A DNA stretch of 64,000 nt from Methylocystis heyeri (GTDB lineage Bacteria; Pseudomonadota; Alphaproteobacteria; Rhizobiales; Beijerinckiaceae): NCBI RefSeq assembly GCF_004802635.2, contig NZ_CP046053.1:81220-145219 (forward strand), given 5' to 3'. The notes under the pieces were generated by a model, which saw only the letters and a list, made by a program, of their open reading frames with translations, did not search any database and was not told where the DNA came from. How positions within the stretch are numbered: position 1 is the first letter of the stretch; each line of letters opens with the position of its first letter. The position numbers and the translations under genes are program-made. Positions 25,015-33,319 of the stretch are shown here, piece by piece.

Positions 25015-28000
25015 CGGACCTATCCAGTTACGACACAACGTCTTTGGGAGGGCGGTTGCGCCGCTTGCGGCTCGCGGCGGCCTTTGCCGAACGTCAGGCG
25101 ATCATCGAGGCGGAGGAGTCAGCGGTCTTCGCTTTTCGGGCGGCGGACGCCGTCCACCCTGCCCCGCCCGTGTCGCCGGCCCCATCTTCGGCCGCCGCCG
25201 TTTCACAAAGCGCCCTTCCCTACACGGGCGCCGCGCCGCTCTCGCCGGCGCAAGAATCGACGCTCGCCGAGGAAGAATGGGCGATGCAAAAGCCGGCCGC
25301 CGCCGGGGGTGGCGGCGGTCGTCGGGACTCTTCGTCGCCGGCTTCTCCCGGTCTCTTGGCGCGCGCGGCGCCCGGCCTCGGCGGGGGCGCTGCGGCGACG
25401 TCCGCCGGTGGCGCGCCCCGATCGACGGAATTGAAGAAAGTAGGGCTTGCCGCAGGCTCACAAGCTGCCGTCGTCAAACTCGCGAGCTACGGCGCCGGTC
25501 CCGTGCGCGCCGCGTCGTTGATGAACTACCAGAGCGACAAGGGAGAATTGTCGCTCGAGCGCGAAGACGGGAGCCTCGTCACTGGCAAGGAAGCCGTCGC
25601 CAATCTCGCCGCCCACTGGAGCGAAGAGAACGCGCGCGAGCCCTCCAACGACGTGCTTCGTCTCGACATCGCCTTCGACGGCAAGGTTTCGAAAGACGCC
25701 GCGCGGGCGGCGCTCGCCGACGCCCTCAAAGGTCATCGCTTCGCGTGGCGGATCGAGGAACGCGACTCTTCGACCACGGTTCAGGTCGTCGCCGTCGCAG
25801 CCGGTTCCGGTCACGACGAAAACGGCAAACGGGAGCGCATTTACGCCAATGCGAAATCCCTTGATCGGCTCTACGACAAGATCGAGGAGGCGTTCGGCCG
25901 CGACGCCGATTTTTCCAAACCGGTCTGGGTGCATGGAACCGACGGCGCCACGACGCAGTTGGCCGGGCTGACCAAAGCCGGCCAATTGTACGCGGAGACC
26001 GACACGGGCGCGTCGATCGCCTCTGCCGCAGACCGGCTGTTCGCGAAACTTCCGAGCAACGCCAATCGCGCCAAACCCGCCAACTTCAACCCAAATTTGC
26101 AGCTCGCCAAATCCTGGCAACCGTCCGTGAGATCGAGTGGCCCGCGCGACTTCGCCCATGTGATCTTGAGCGCCAAACCCGGCACCGACAAGGAAGCCTT
26201 CATGGACGCGGCGCGGGCGACGCTCGCCAAGGAGTTCGCGGGACACGAATATGTGTTCGTGATGCACACGAACCGGCAACACATTCACGTTCACGCCGCC
26301 GTCAGGCTCACGAGCCCCACTGGGGAGAAGTTGCACCCCGGCATTCAGGATTTCAACCGCTGGCGCGAAACGCTCGCCGAGGAAGCGCGCGAGCGCAATA
26401 TCCCGATGGAGGCCGTTCGCCGCTTCGACCAGGCGCACGCGCCCGGCTACAAACTCAAAGACGTTAAAATGGTCGAGCGCGGCCTGGCTTCCAAAAACGC
26501 GAGACGCCGCATCGAGCGCGTCAAGAACCATGAGATTCATCGGCCAACCCGGCCGGAAGGGCGCAAACGTGCGGCCGAGGCCGCCGCCCAATGGAGATCG
26601 GTCGCGGCGAGAGGGTCCAGCCCCCTGCCCCCGCTTGCCGTGGGCGCCGTTCGGCTTTACCGCGCCGAGGCCGCGACCGGCGGGGGGCATCGCGCGACGC
26701 TCTTCGTCAACGATCGCGCCCTTGCAGAATCCTACGTCGCTAAATCCGGCGCGGCGCGTCTGGTCTACATCGATGTTCCGCCCGATCGGCTGTCCGACCT
26801 CAGACCTTCACGCGACAACCCCACGCAAATGTTCGTCGTGCCGGCGTCGCTTCATCAGCTCGTCAAAGCCGTGGACCGACAGGATGAGGCCGCTATACTG
26901 CCGTTCCAACGCCGCTCCGAGGCCGCTTTGGCGCCGCGCTCGAAGGATCAAACCAAACCCCTTTTCGAGGAGACGCAGATGCGAAACGCGGACACTATGG
27001 ACGCCGCCCGAGCCGGCCTTGGCGAAAGTTTCGAGCGTATCCGCAGTTTCCTTCCAGAGGGCGCCGTCAAAGACGAGTTCGAACGCCGGGCGAGCAGCAT
27101 TCTCGAAAAAGCACAGGGCGCTACTGAGGCTCAGGCGCGCTTGGAACGCACGCCCGGAGAGATCGAGGGCGAGCGCTACGTCGACCCGAACCCGGCGAGG
27201 AATCTTTCGTCGCTCATTACGCATGAGCGTAAAGGCTCGGAGATTCATTACAGCCGACACGATGCCGCGACCGGCGCCTATCAAACCCTCGCTTTCATCG
27301 ACAAGGGGAAGACGCTGGACGTCCGCGATTGGAACAACGCGGAGAGCGTTAACGCGGCTCTACAGGTCGCGTCGCAGAAGTGGGACAGCCTCACCATCAA
27401 CGGCACCGACGCCTACAAAGAAACAGTCGCTCAACTCGCCGCCGCACATGGCTACAAGATCACGAATCCGGAGCTTCGAGATCGCATCCGGGAAGTTCAG
27501 GCCCAGGCCGAGGCGCGGCGTCAATCTCTCGCCGAGCGTAAGGACGAGGTCGAGCCGCAGCAGACCGAAGCGAAGGACACGACGCCGAAGGTCCAGCCAG
27601 AATTCGAAGGCGAACGAGGAGAGACCGCTGGCGGGCCAATTCTCAATACGACCCCCGCCGAACGACGCGTCGAACTCGAAAGCGTTCGACAGCGCGTCAT
27701 TGACGAAGCCGAACGCGAAACCCAGCAAGCCAACGGCGCGGCGGCCGCCCAGGAGACTAACGCCGCCAGCGGCAGCGAGGCCGCCCCCTATCGCTCGCAA
27801 GAGGAGGCCCGCGTAGCGCGCGAGGCCGAGCGCACCGTCGTAAACAGCGCGTCGCGCGCCATCCCATCCGATCCGAACCAATCCGAGGCTGTTCAGACCT
27901 TGCGTCACGAGCAGCAGCGCGTATTCAATCAGGAAGAGCGCGATCAGCAACGCCAAATCGACCTCGAAAACCAAGCACGGCTTCACCGCGAGGAAGAGCA

Positions 28001-28043
28001 GCGACAACGCGGCGAGCAAGAGGCCGAGGGCGAATCCATGTGA
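25011..28043 (+). CDS. traI: Conjugative relaxase (HUH type)
   Basis: A 1,010-residue relaxase. The HUH metal motif is HIHVHAAVRL at residues 424-433. Candidate nicking tyrosines lie in KLASYGAGPVRAASLMNYQS (Tyr160 and Tyr173). The spacing is large: ~250 residues separate the tyrosine region from the HUH box, and a ~140-residue Pro/Ala/Gly-rich extension precedes both, so the catalytic domain appears expanded. The C-terminal ~150 residues are a highly charged Glu/Arg/Gln coiled-coil. It would nick oriT, pilot the strand and contact VirD4. Coupled to traJ by ATGA. Confidence 0.85.
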   Translation: MTDLSSYDTTSLGGRLRRLRLAAAFAERQAIIEAEESAVFAFRAADAVHPAPPVSPAPSSAAAVSQSALPYTGAAPLSPAQESTLAEEEWAMQKPAAAGGGGGRRDSSSPASPGLLARAAPGLGGGAAATSAGGAPRSTELKKVGLAAGSQAAVVKLASYGAGPVRAASLMNYQSDKGELSLEREDGSLVTGKEAVANLAAHWSEENAREPSNDVLRLDIAFDGKVSKDAARAALADALKGHRFAWRIEERDSSTTVQVVAVAAGSGHDENGKRERIYANAKSLDRLYDKIEEAFGRDADFSKPVWVHGTDGATTQLAGLTKAGQLYAETDTGASIASAADRLFAKLPSNANRAKPANFNPNLQLAKSWQPSVRSSGPRDFAHVILSAKPGTDKEAFMDAARATLAKEFAGHEYVFVMHTNRQHIHVHAAVRLTSPTGEKLHPGIQDFNRWRETLAEEARERNIPMEAVRRFDQAHAPGYKLKDVKMVERGLASKNARRRIERVKNHEIHRPTRPEGRKRAAEAAAQWRSVAARGSSPLPPLAVGAVRLYRAEAATGGGHRATLFVNDRALAESYVAKSGAARLVYIDVPPDRLSDLRPSRDNPTQMFVVPASLHQLVKAVDRQDEAAILPFQRRSEAALAPRSKDQTKPLFEETQMRNADTMDAARAGLGESFERIRSFLPEGAVKDEFERRASSILEKAQGATEAQARLERTPGEIEGERYVDPNPARNLSSLITHERKGSEIHYSRHDAATGAYQTLAFIDKGKTLDVRDWNNAESVNAALQVASQKWDSLTINGTDAYKETVAQLAAAHGYKITNPELRDRIREVQAQAEARRQSLAERKDEVEPQQTEAKDTTPKVQPEFEGERGETAGGPILNTTPAERRVELESVRQRVIDEAERETQQANGAAAAQETNAASGSEAAPYRSQEEARVAREAERTVVNSASRAIPSDPNQSEAVQTLRHEQQRVFNQEERDQQRQIDLENQARLHREEEQRQRGEQEAEGESM

Positions 28044-28096
28044 CGCGTCAAACCTCATTGCTACGCTGGTTCGGTAACGATCGGGCGCAAAGTGCG

Positions 28097-28429
28097 TCAA
28101 TTGCGCGACGTAGCGGCGCTCGGTGGCTCGCCGACGTCGCCCGTGCTCTGCATTTTGTTCCCGTTTGCGAAGACAGGGCCGATTTTCAAACCGTCAGGAA
28201 TTGAAATGGCCTGCTCAATCATCCACTGGAGGGCGATATCGGAAAGACGGGACTGGACCTCGGGATAGCTGCCCCCGACATCCGAGTGATTTCCTGCGAA
28301 CCATAGCTGGAGCAACGGATGTGGTTCGACGCCAACGCGCGGACGGACGGTGCCCGCGCTGCCCCAGCCGACCCGATCAAAATCTGCCCTCGTCTCGTCG
28401 ATTGCGTTTGCCGACCGGGCGTAGCCCAC
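28097..28429 (-). pseudogene. DUF2235 lipase fragment (partial duplicate)
   Basis: 110 residues nearly identical (roughly 85 percent by eye) to an internal part of the full-length DUF2235 protein just upstream, including LWFAGNHSDVGGSYPEVQSRLSDIAL. It lacks the N-terminal catalytic serine region and its C-terminus diverges after GDVGEP. This is most simply a remnant of a tandem copy. The stretch 28430-28649 between the two copies shows no gene; TGTCA-N4-TGACA is present near 28499-28512. Confidence 0.75.
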
Positions 28430-28649
28430 GTATCTATGAACGATGCAGAATCGACGATCGCACGGATCCGCTAGTTGTGAATACGCCAGATGTTTCGTGT
28501 CAATGTTGACACACTGTGACAGCCGCCGCCGGAGCGTCTTCGCCCAAACAATTATAGTTGGTTAACGGGATGGGTGGGCTGCCGGATTCCACCCCGCCTC
28601 CTGTTCCTTGGTCTTCTACCGGAATCGGCGCTCGTCGCCCCCTGAGAGG

Positions 28650-30194
28650 TCAGGCGGTGTCAACATTAGCGCGCTCTACTACAGCAGCGGCCGTGTCGCT
28701 CGGCGCGGCTTCGCATGCATAGTATTTCTTGAATTTGTTGTGCTCGGACAAAGCTGGCGGCCTGTAAGCTCCAAAGCCGGCGCACTGCCGAACGTCGGAC
28801 AATTCGAAGCGCCGAACGACGGAGTCATGCATCGGCGCATCAGGCTTGATGGATCTGATCTTCTCCTTCCAATTCAAGCGCGCGGTGAGCCCGCGCAAGA
28901 AGCCGGGGGAACGTTGGTCGATCATGTCGCGCATGCCGGCGATTTCGCAGTGCTGGACGCCGTCGGCTGACGGGAAGACGCGCAACGGATCGCCGACGTC
29001 TGCCGTGCCGGGCATCTTTTCACCGTTGACGAACACCGGGCCGATCTTGAGGCCGTTCGGAATACTCGTCGCCTGCTCGATCATCCATTGAAGCGCGATA
29101 TCCGAAAGCCGTGACTGGACCTCGGGGTAGCTGCCGCCGACATCCGAGTGGTTTCCGGCGAACCAGAGTTGAAGAAGGGGGGCCGGCTCATCGCCTACGC
29201 GAGCACGTACGCCGCCGGCGCTCCCCCATGCGACCCTGTCGAAATCGGCACGCTTCTCGTCGATAGCGTTTGCCGAGCGCGCATAGCCGACATAGCCGCT
29301 CAAGAGCCTGTCGTAATTACTGGCCTTCCACACGGCGAAATGCCAACGGAAGTTGCCCCGTTCGGGAAAGTCGCGAATGACCTTAAGCGTCGGCCTGATC
29401 GCCTTATAGGCGCCGATCGCCGCCGAAGGGATTGCGACCAACAGAAACAGTTTCCAGAACGCCATTCTAGTGAAAAGCATCAGCGTGCCCGCGACCGCCG
29501 CGACGACGAGAGCCGCTGCGGCGACAAGGCCAAAGCCGATCAGATATTGCCTTAAGCCCGTCGCCCCCAAGGCTGCGACGGTATCGAAAACGCCAACGAA
29601 ATGAGGCGCGGCGTTGGACTCCCCTTCGTTCTCAGGATTGTTGGAGCCATATTTCGCGCGGAAACGCCGCGCCTGCTCGAACCTTTCCTTCTCGTATTTC
29701 GCGCGCGGATGGCCCGCGCCGTGCTCAAACACATTACTTACGGCCTCCTCGGTGATGTCGCGCGTGGCCTTCCTGAATCTTGGGAGGTGATCCGCGCCGA
29801 CTGCGGTCGGGACACCGCACAGCATCAGGACGTTGGCCAGACACCTAACGGTGTAGGCGCCTCGGCTGAATCCGATCAGGAATATGCGATCGCCCGGTTC
29901 GTAATGATTGATGATGAACTCATAGCAGTCGGCGATGTTCGTCGAGATGCCGCGCCCCGTCACCGACGCCAACATCTTTTGGATGAAACGCATGGGAGCC
30001 GTCAGGGCCGTCGCGCCGATGTCCGTGCCCAAGCCGGCGTCGTAGAACGAAACCTGCTCATGCGGATCGATCGCGCTGCCCGGCCCGATGTGGCAGGCCC
30101 GATACATCTTATAGACATTGCTCAACGTCTGCTCTGGACGTGAACCGCCGTCTTGGCCGGTGCCGTCTGAAAATACGACGATGTTTTTCTGCAT
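28650..30194 (-). CDS. DUF2235 / Tle1-like lipase with internal membrane segments
   Basis: A 514-residue alpha/beta hydrolase of the DUF2235 (T6SS Tle1-like phospholipase) family. It opens KNIVVFSDGTGQ, has the nucleophile elbow GFSRGAY, VFDTVAALG (acid) and GNHSDVGGSYPE (His). Between the acid motif and the His, two hydrophobic stretches (FGLVAAAALVVAAVAGTLML, FLLVAIPSAAIGAY) predict membrane insertion, unusual for secreted Tle1 effectors. It is the last gene of a minus-strand operon starting with the MBL protein. In that context it is more likely an intracellular membrane-attacking effector than a T6SS cargo; no T6SS genes are present. Confidence 0.75.
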   Translation of the reverse strand: MQKNIVVFSDGTGQDGGSRPEQTLSNVYKMYRACHIGPGSAIDPHEQVSFYDAGLGTDIGATALTAPMRFIQKMLASVTGRGISTNIADCYEFIINHYEPGDRIFLIGFSRGAYTVRCLANVLMLCGVPTAVGADHLPRFRKATRDITEEAVSNVFEHGAGHPRAKYEKERFEQARRFRAKYGSNNPENEGESNAAPHFVGVFDTVAALGATGLRQYLIGFGLVAAAALVVAAVAGTLMLFTRMAFWKLFLLVAIPSAAIGAYKAIRPTLKVIRDFPERGNFRWHFAVWKASNYDRLLSGYVGYARSANAIDEKRADFDRVAWGSAGGVRARVGDEPAPLLQLWFAGNHSDVGGSYPEVQSRLSDIALQWMIEQATSIPNGLKIGPVFVNGEKMPGTADVGDPLRVFPSADGVQHCEIAGMRDMIDQRSPGFLRGLTARLNWKEKIRSIKPDAPMHDSVVRRFELSDVRQCAGFGAYRPPALSEHNKFKKYYACEAAPSDTAAAVVERANVDTA

Positions 30195-30250
30195 CTGAGG
30201 CTGCTTTCAAGATTGGGGGAGGAAGCGATGCATAACCGACCGACGGGGCG

Positions 30251-31042
30251 TTAGACCTCGGCAGGCGCCGTTTTCTTAGCCGCTTGATTTGGAGCATTTG
30301 ATCGCGCGGCAATTGTCTTGGCCGGTTCGATCTGATCGATGGCTTCCAGCAGGCGTTTCGCGTAGTCGTCGGATATGCGGCGAAGCGAACTCTCGTTGAC
30401 CGCAGTTAACAAGAACAAGGCGACTATGACGGTCACCCCGGCCTCTAGGAAGGGGAGTTTTCCTAGGTAGATGGCGAGACCGATGGAGCCGGCGCTGATG
30501 GCGCAAATCGCCAACCCGATCGGCTTGCACCCCAGCAGGTTGCGCTGGAATCCGTAATTTACGTTTTCCTTGAAGATGAGATTGAATTTCTTTTCGTCTC
30601 GGGTTTTGGCGCGCAACCAGTCCGACGCGGATCGGTAAAAAGCGTCGGATCCTGTCGGATCGAGATTTTCATCGTTCAGCTTTGGCATTGAAGGCACTGT
30701 GCCGAGTTCTACAAGGCGCTTATGGAACCGACACTTTGTCACCGCGTCGATCGCCGCGTCGCGATGGCGCAGAAACCGAACTGAGGGCGATCCATCCCAT
30801 TCGGGCCAGAGCCGGGCTTCAAGCCTCTTCCCCGCGTCGCGAGTGGCTTGCGAGACGACGAACGCCACGGCCGCAAACAGACCGCTCGCCAGCGCGCCTT
30901 TGGAAAGCGTCTTACCGAGCCCTCCTTCGAGAACGGCGAACGAATCGGGCATCCACGTATAGCAAATCAATGCCAACGGCAGCGCGATGATGAACGCCGG
31001 GATGACGCGCGCCATCCCGGTGTAAGCGTCAATTTTTATCAT
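30251..31042 (-). CDS. Four-TM membrane protein, candidate effector
   Basis: 263 residues from the ATG at 31042. Two N-terminal TM segments (about residues 12-31 and 49-65) are followed by a ~105-residue soluble domain with conserved-looking WPEWDGSPSVRFLRHRD and FYRSASDWLR. Two more TM segments follow (about 172-192 and 198-215), then a charged tail. The topology resembles 4TM effectors of nucleotide-signalling defence systems, but I cannot assign a family. It overlaps the E2-E1-JAB gene by 14 bp, so the two are co-translated. Confidence 0.55.
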   Translation of the reverse strand: MIKIDAYTGMARVIPAFIIALPLALICYTWMPDSFAVLEGGLGKTLSKGALASGLFAAVAFVVSQATRDAGKRLEARLWPEWDGSPSVRFLRHRDAAIDAVTKCRFHKRLVELGTVPSMPKLNDENLDPTGSDAFYRSASDWLRAKTRDEKKFNLIFKENVNYGFQRNLLGCKPIGLAICAISAGSIGLAIYLGKLPFLEAGVTVIVALFLLTAVNESSLRRISDDYAKRLLEAIDQIEPAKTIAARSNAPNQAAKKTAPAEV

Positions 31043-33314
31043 CTGATTTCTCGGCGTCAGGTTGGTTGATAAGTTGAAGCATCGGATCGTCGTTGTGGAA
31101 GGCAACTTCCCTGCATAGGAATCTGTAGCCTTGGGGCGTGTGAATGAGCAGCATCGCTGGGCAAAGTTGTTGGCTGGCCAAAAGGTCTGCCGTTTTCTTG
31201 TCGGTCGAAGATGGCCCAGAATTGACGAGGTGATTGTGCCATGTTCCGACGGCGTAGAGTGCGCCTGCGGTTCCTTCGACGATAGCGTCAATGGCGGGGG
31301 TCAGCCCAGTGACGCCGAGGTTGAATTCCGCTCTTGAAAATTTGCTGTCGGGAGGAGCTGGCAGGACGTCCACAACATAAAAAGCGTTCGTAACGTCCGA
31401 CCAGCGTCCGATCAGGACTCCTCCCGTTTCGACGCCCGGTCTTAAGGACATCGCCGATTCAATTGCGCGGTGGCAGCGCGCGCTGAGATGTAACTCGATT
31501 CCAGAATCGTCTGAGATCCTTAGCCATGGTTTGACGGCGCGCGGGAGCCAAGTTTGGCCAAGACCGTCCTCTGGGGTAACGCCGACCAAGACCTCGCCCT
31601 GATCGGGCGACGGTCCTTCAATAATCCAGTCCAGTAGGCGGTCCGCCATCGGCGCCGTCAGTGCGGACAGGCGAGAGTCCGTCATCGGAAACGTCAGCGA
31701 GGAGCACCCTTGACCTATGGAGACGATTTCTGCTGCGGGGCTGAATGCAAGTGCTCCCAATTCCTTATTTTCCAGCAGAAGTTGGTAGCACTCGACTGCA
31801 AGCTCCATTGAGGATGGATTGGCATCGGGGCCCTCAATAGATAAGTAGGCCAGCCGATCCCCACCTATGAGGCATGACTCGACCACGCGCGGCCGCATGG
31901 GCATGACGTGCGGGAGACAAAGCGCCTCCCGCACGTTGATTGAGCCCGTGGCATTGACGACAAGTCGCTGATTCTGCTGGAACGGCTTGTCCGCCTCGTC
32001 CGAACTGCGACAGAGGACTTGGACGATATCTCTGTGATCGGCAATCGTCTGTTGTCCAAGTGATTGGATCGCGCCGGAGAGGACGAACGCCTTCGAGGAC
32101 TCCAAGATCGCCGCCCCGAAGTCTGGAGCCAGAGTGCCGTGGCGCGCGTAATTGTGCGGCGACATCCAACTCTTGTCGATGACACGCTCGGGCGCTGTTC
32201 CTGCCCTTGCCAGATGGATCGCCAGCTTCGATCCTACGCTGCCGCAGCCAACCAGGCTCCAGCCTTGCTTGCCATCGGATGGCCGCTTAATTCCAGACGC
32301 GCGCCGCAGCAGGTCGGACGAAATAACATCCCGATGTCCAGCGATCCGAACCGGACATGTGCTACTCGGCCCCAGATCCGTGGCGCCGGCAAGCTCGATG
32401 ATATAAGGGCAAATCTCCAATGGAGAGTCTTGGCCGATCAGATTGAACGGGCGGCGCGCGATAAGGATGACTGTCAGCGGCAACGGCGTCGCGAAGCTAA
32501 GGCCGCGGAGTTGCGCGGCCAACAAGCCGAGTTGGGCAGTCAGATACTCTGCGGCGCCGAGTCTCCGCGCTCGCAAGAACAGCGACGCAACATCCGTCAC
32601 ATCCTCGGGTTCGTATTTGTCGGCGATGAACGGTCCACCAGAGGCCGCGCGGCCCGACCAGGCGACGATGGCAATGGATGCTTCCTCGCTGATCATATTT
32701 TTTAGTTTGCCATCGATCTTTACGTGGCGAGGCAAGACGAATGTATGAATCGTGTTGTCGGCCCGCACATAACGGCATCCGAGGGCGGTGGCGCCGCCGT
32801 CCTTTTTTGGAAGTCCAAAAAGATGTTTTACGTCGGCGATTACGACGTCGGTTATGAAATCACGCCGAACCGGCTCCCATCCCTGCTTGGGGTCGATAAG
32901 CTCAATCAATGCGGCCTTTTCGAGCCAGCTTTCGACTTGCTGAACGAGACCCACGATGCCGCGTGTACGCAGCAGCTCGTCGGGCGACCCCGCGAGGAGA
33001 CAGGGCTCAGGCAGAGAGCCGGGGCGCCCCGGCTGGATATGCGGGTGAGACCGATCGAAATCCGGCCTGAGATAGATCTTGGGCGCGATCAGCGGATATG
33101 CATCTTTGAATTCGAACCTGATGGGTTCGATATCCCGCACACCATTGGGGCTGACGCTTGCCGCGCGCCAACGGCTTGGCAAGTTTGAGTCGACCTTGAC
33201 TTCGACGACTGTCGTCTCGCCCGTCTCCATGATGTTCGTGCTCACGACGCACCCGAGCGCAGCGATTTGACGCAGCGCTCGGGTCACGGAGTTCGGTATT
33301 TCGCGAACGGCCAC
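31029..33314 (-). CDS. E2-E1-JAB fusion, bacterial ubiquitin-like conjugation enzyme
   Basis: A 761-residue three-part protein. Residues ~1-140 resemble an E2/UBC fold (FEFKDAYPLIAPKI, then HPHIQPG and EPCLLAG with Cys105 as candidate thioester residue). Residues ~345-560 are a ThiF/E1 adenylation domain (WSLVGCGSVGSKLAIHLA, glycine loop at 356-362, SPHNYARH). Residues ~600-745 are a JAB/JAMM isopeptidase with ETGGVLIG (Glu629), WHNH (His693, His695) and SSTD (Asp705). Fused E2-E1-JAB proteins have been noted in comparative genomics of prokaryotic ubiquitin-like systems. No CD-NTase or ubiquitin-like protein gene is adjacent, unlike CBASS or Bil operons. It starts 5 bp after the MBL gene. Confidence 0.8.
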   Translation of the reverse strand: MAVREIPNSVTRALRQIAALGCVVSTNIMETGETTVVEVKVDSNLPSRWRAASVSPNGVRDIEPIRFEFKDAYPLIAPKIYLRPDFDRSHPHIQPGRPGSLPEPCLLAGSPDELLRTRGIVGLVQQVESWLEKAALIELIDPKQGWEPVRRDFITDVVIADVKHLFGLPKKDGGATALGCRYVRADNTIHTFVLPRHVKIDGKLKNMISEEASIAIVAWSGRAASGGPFIADKYEPEDVTDVASLFLRARRLGAAEYLTAQLGLLAAQLRGLSFATPLPLTVILIARRPFNLIGQDSPLEICPYIIELAGATDLGPSSTCPVRIAGHRDVISSDLLRRASGIKRPSDGKQGWSLVGCGSVGSKLAIHLARAGTAPERVIDKSWMSPHNYARHGTLAPDFGAAILESSKAFVLSGAIQSLGQQTIADHRDIVQVLCRSSDEADKPFQQNQRLVVNATGSINVREALCLPHVMPMRPRVVESCLIGGDRLAYLSIEGPDANPSSMELAVECYQLLLENKELGALAFSPAAEIVSIGQGCSSLTFPMTDSRLSALTAPMADRLLDWIIEGPSPDQGEVLVGVTPEDGLGQTWLPRAVKPWLRISDDSGIELHLSARCHRAIESAMSLRPGVETGGVLIGRWSDVTNAFYVVDVLPAPPDSKFSRAEFNLGVTGLTPAIDAIVEGTAGALYAVGTWHNHLVNSGPSSTDKKTADLLASQQLCPAMLLIHTPQGYRFLCREVAFHNDDPMLQLINQPDAEKSDDKN

Positions 33315-33319
33315 TTTTG

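Noticed and set aside
28650..30194. T6SS effector
   Set aside because: No VgrG, PAAR, Hcp or adaptor gene is present, and the internal TM segments and operon context argue for another role.
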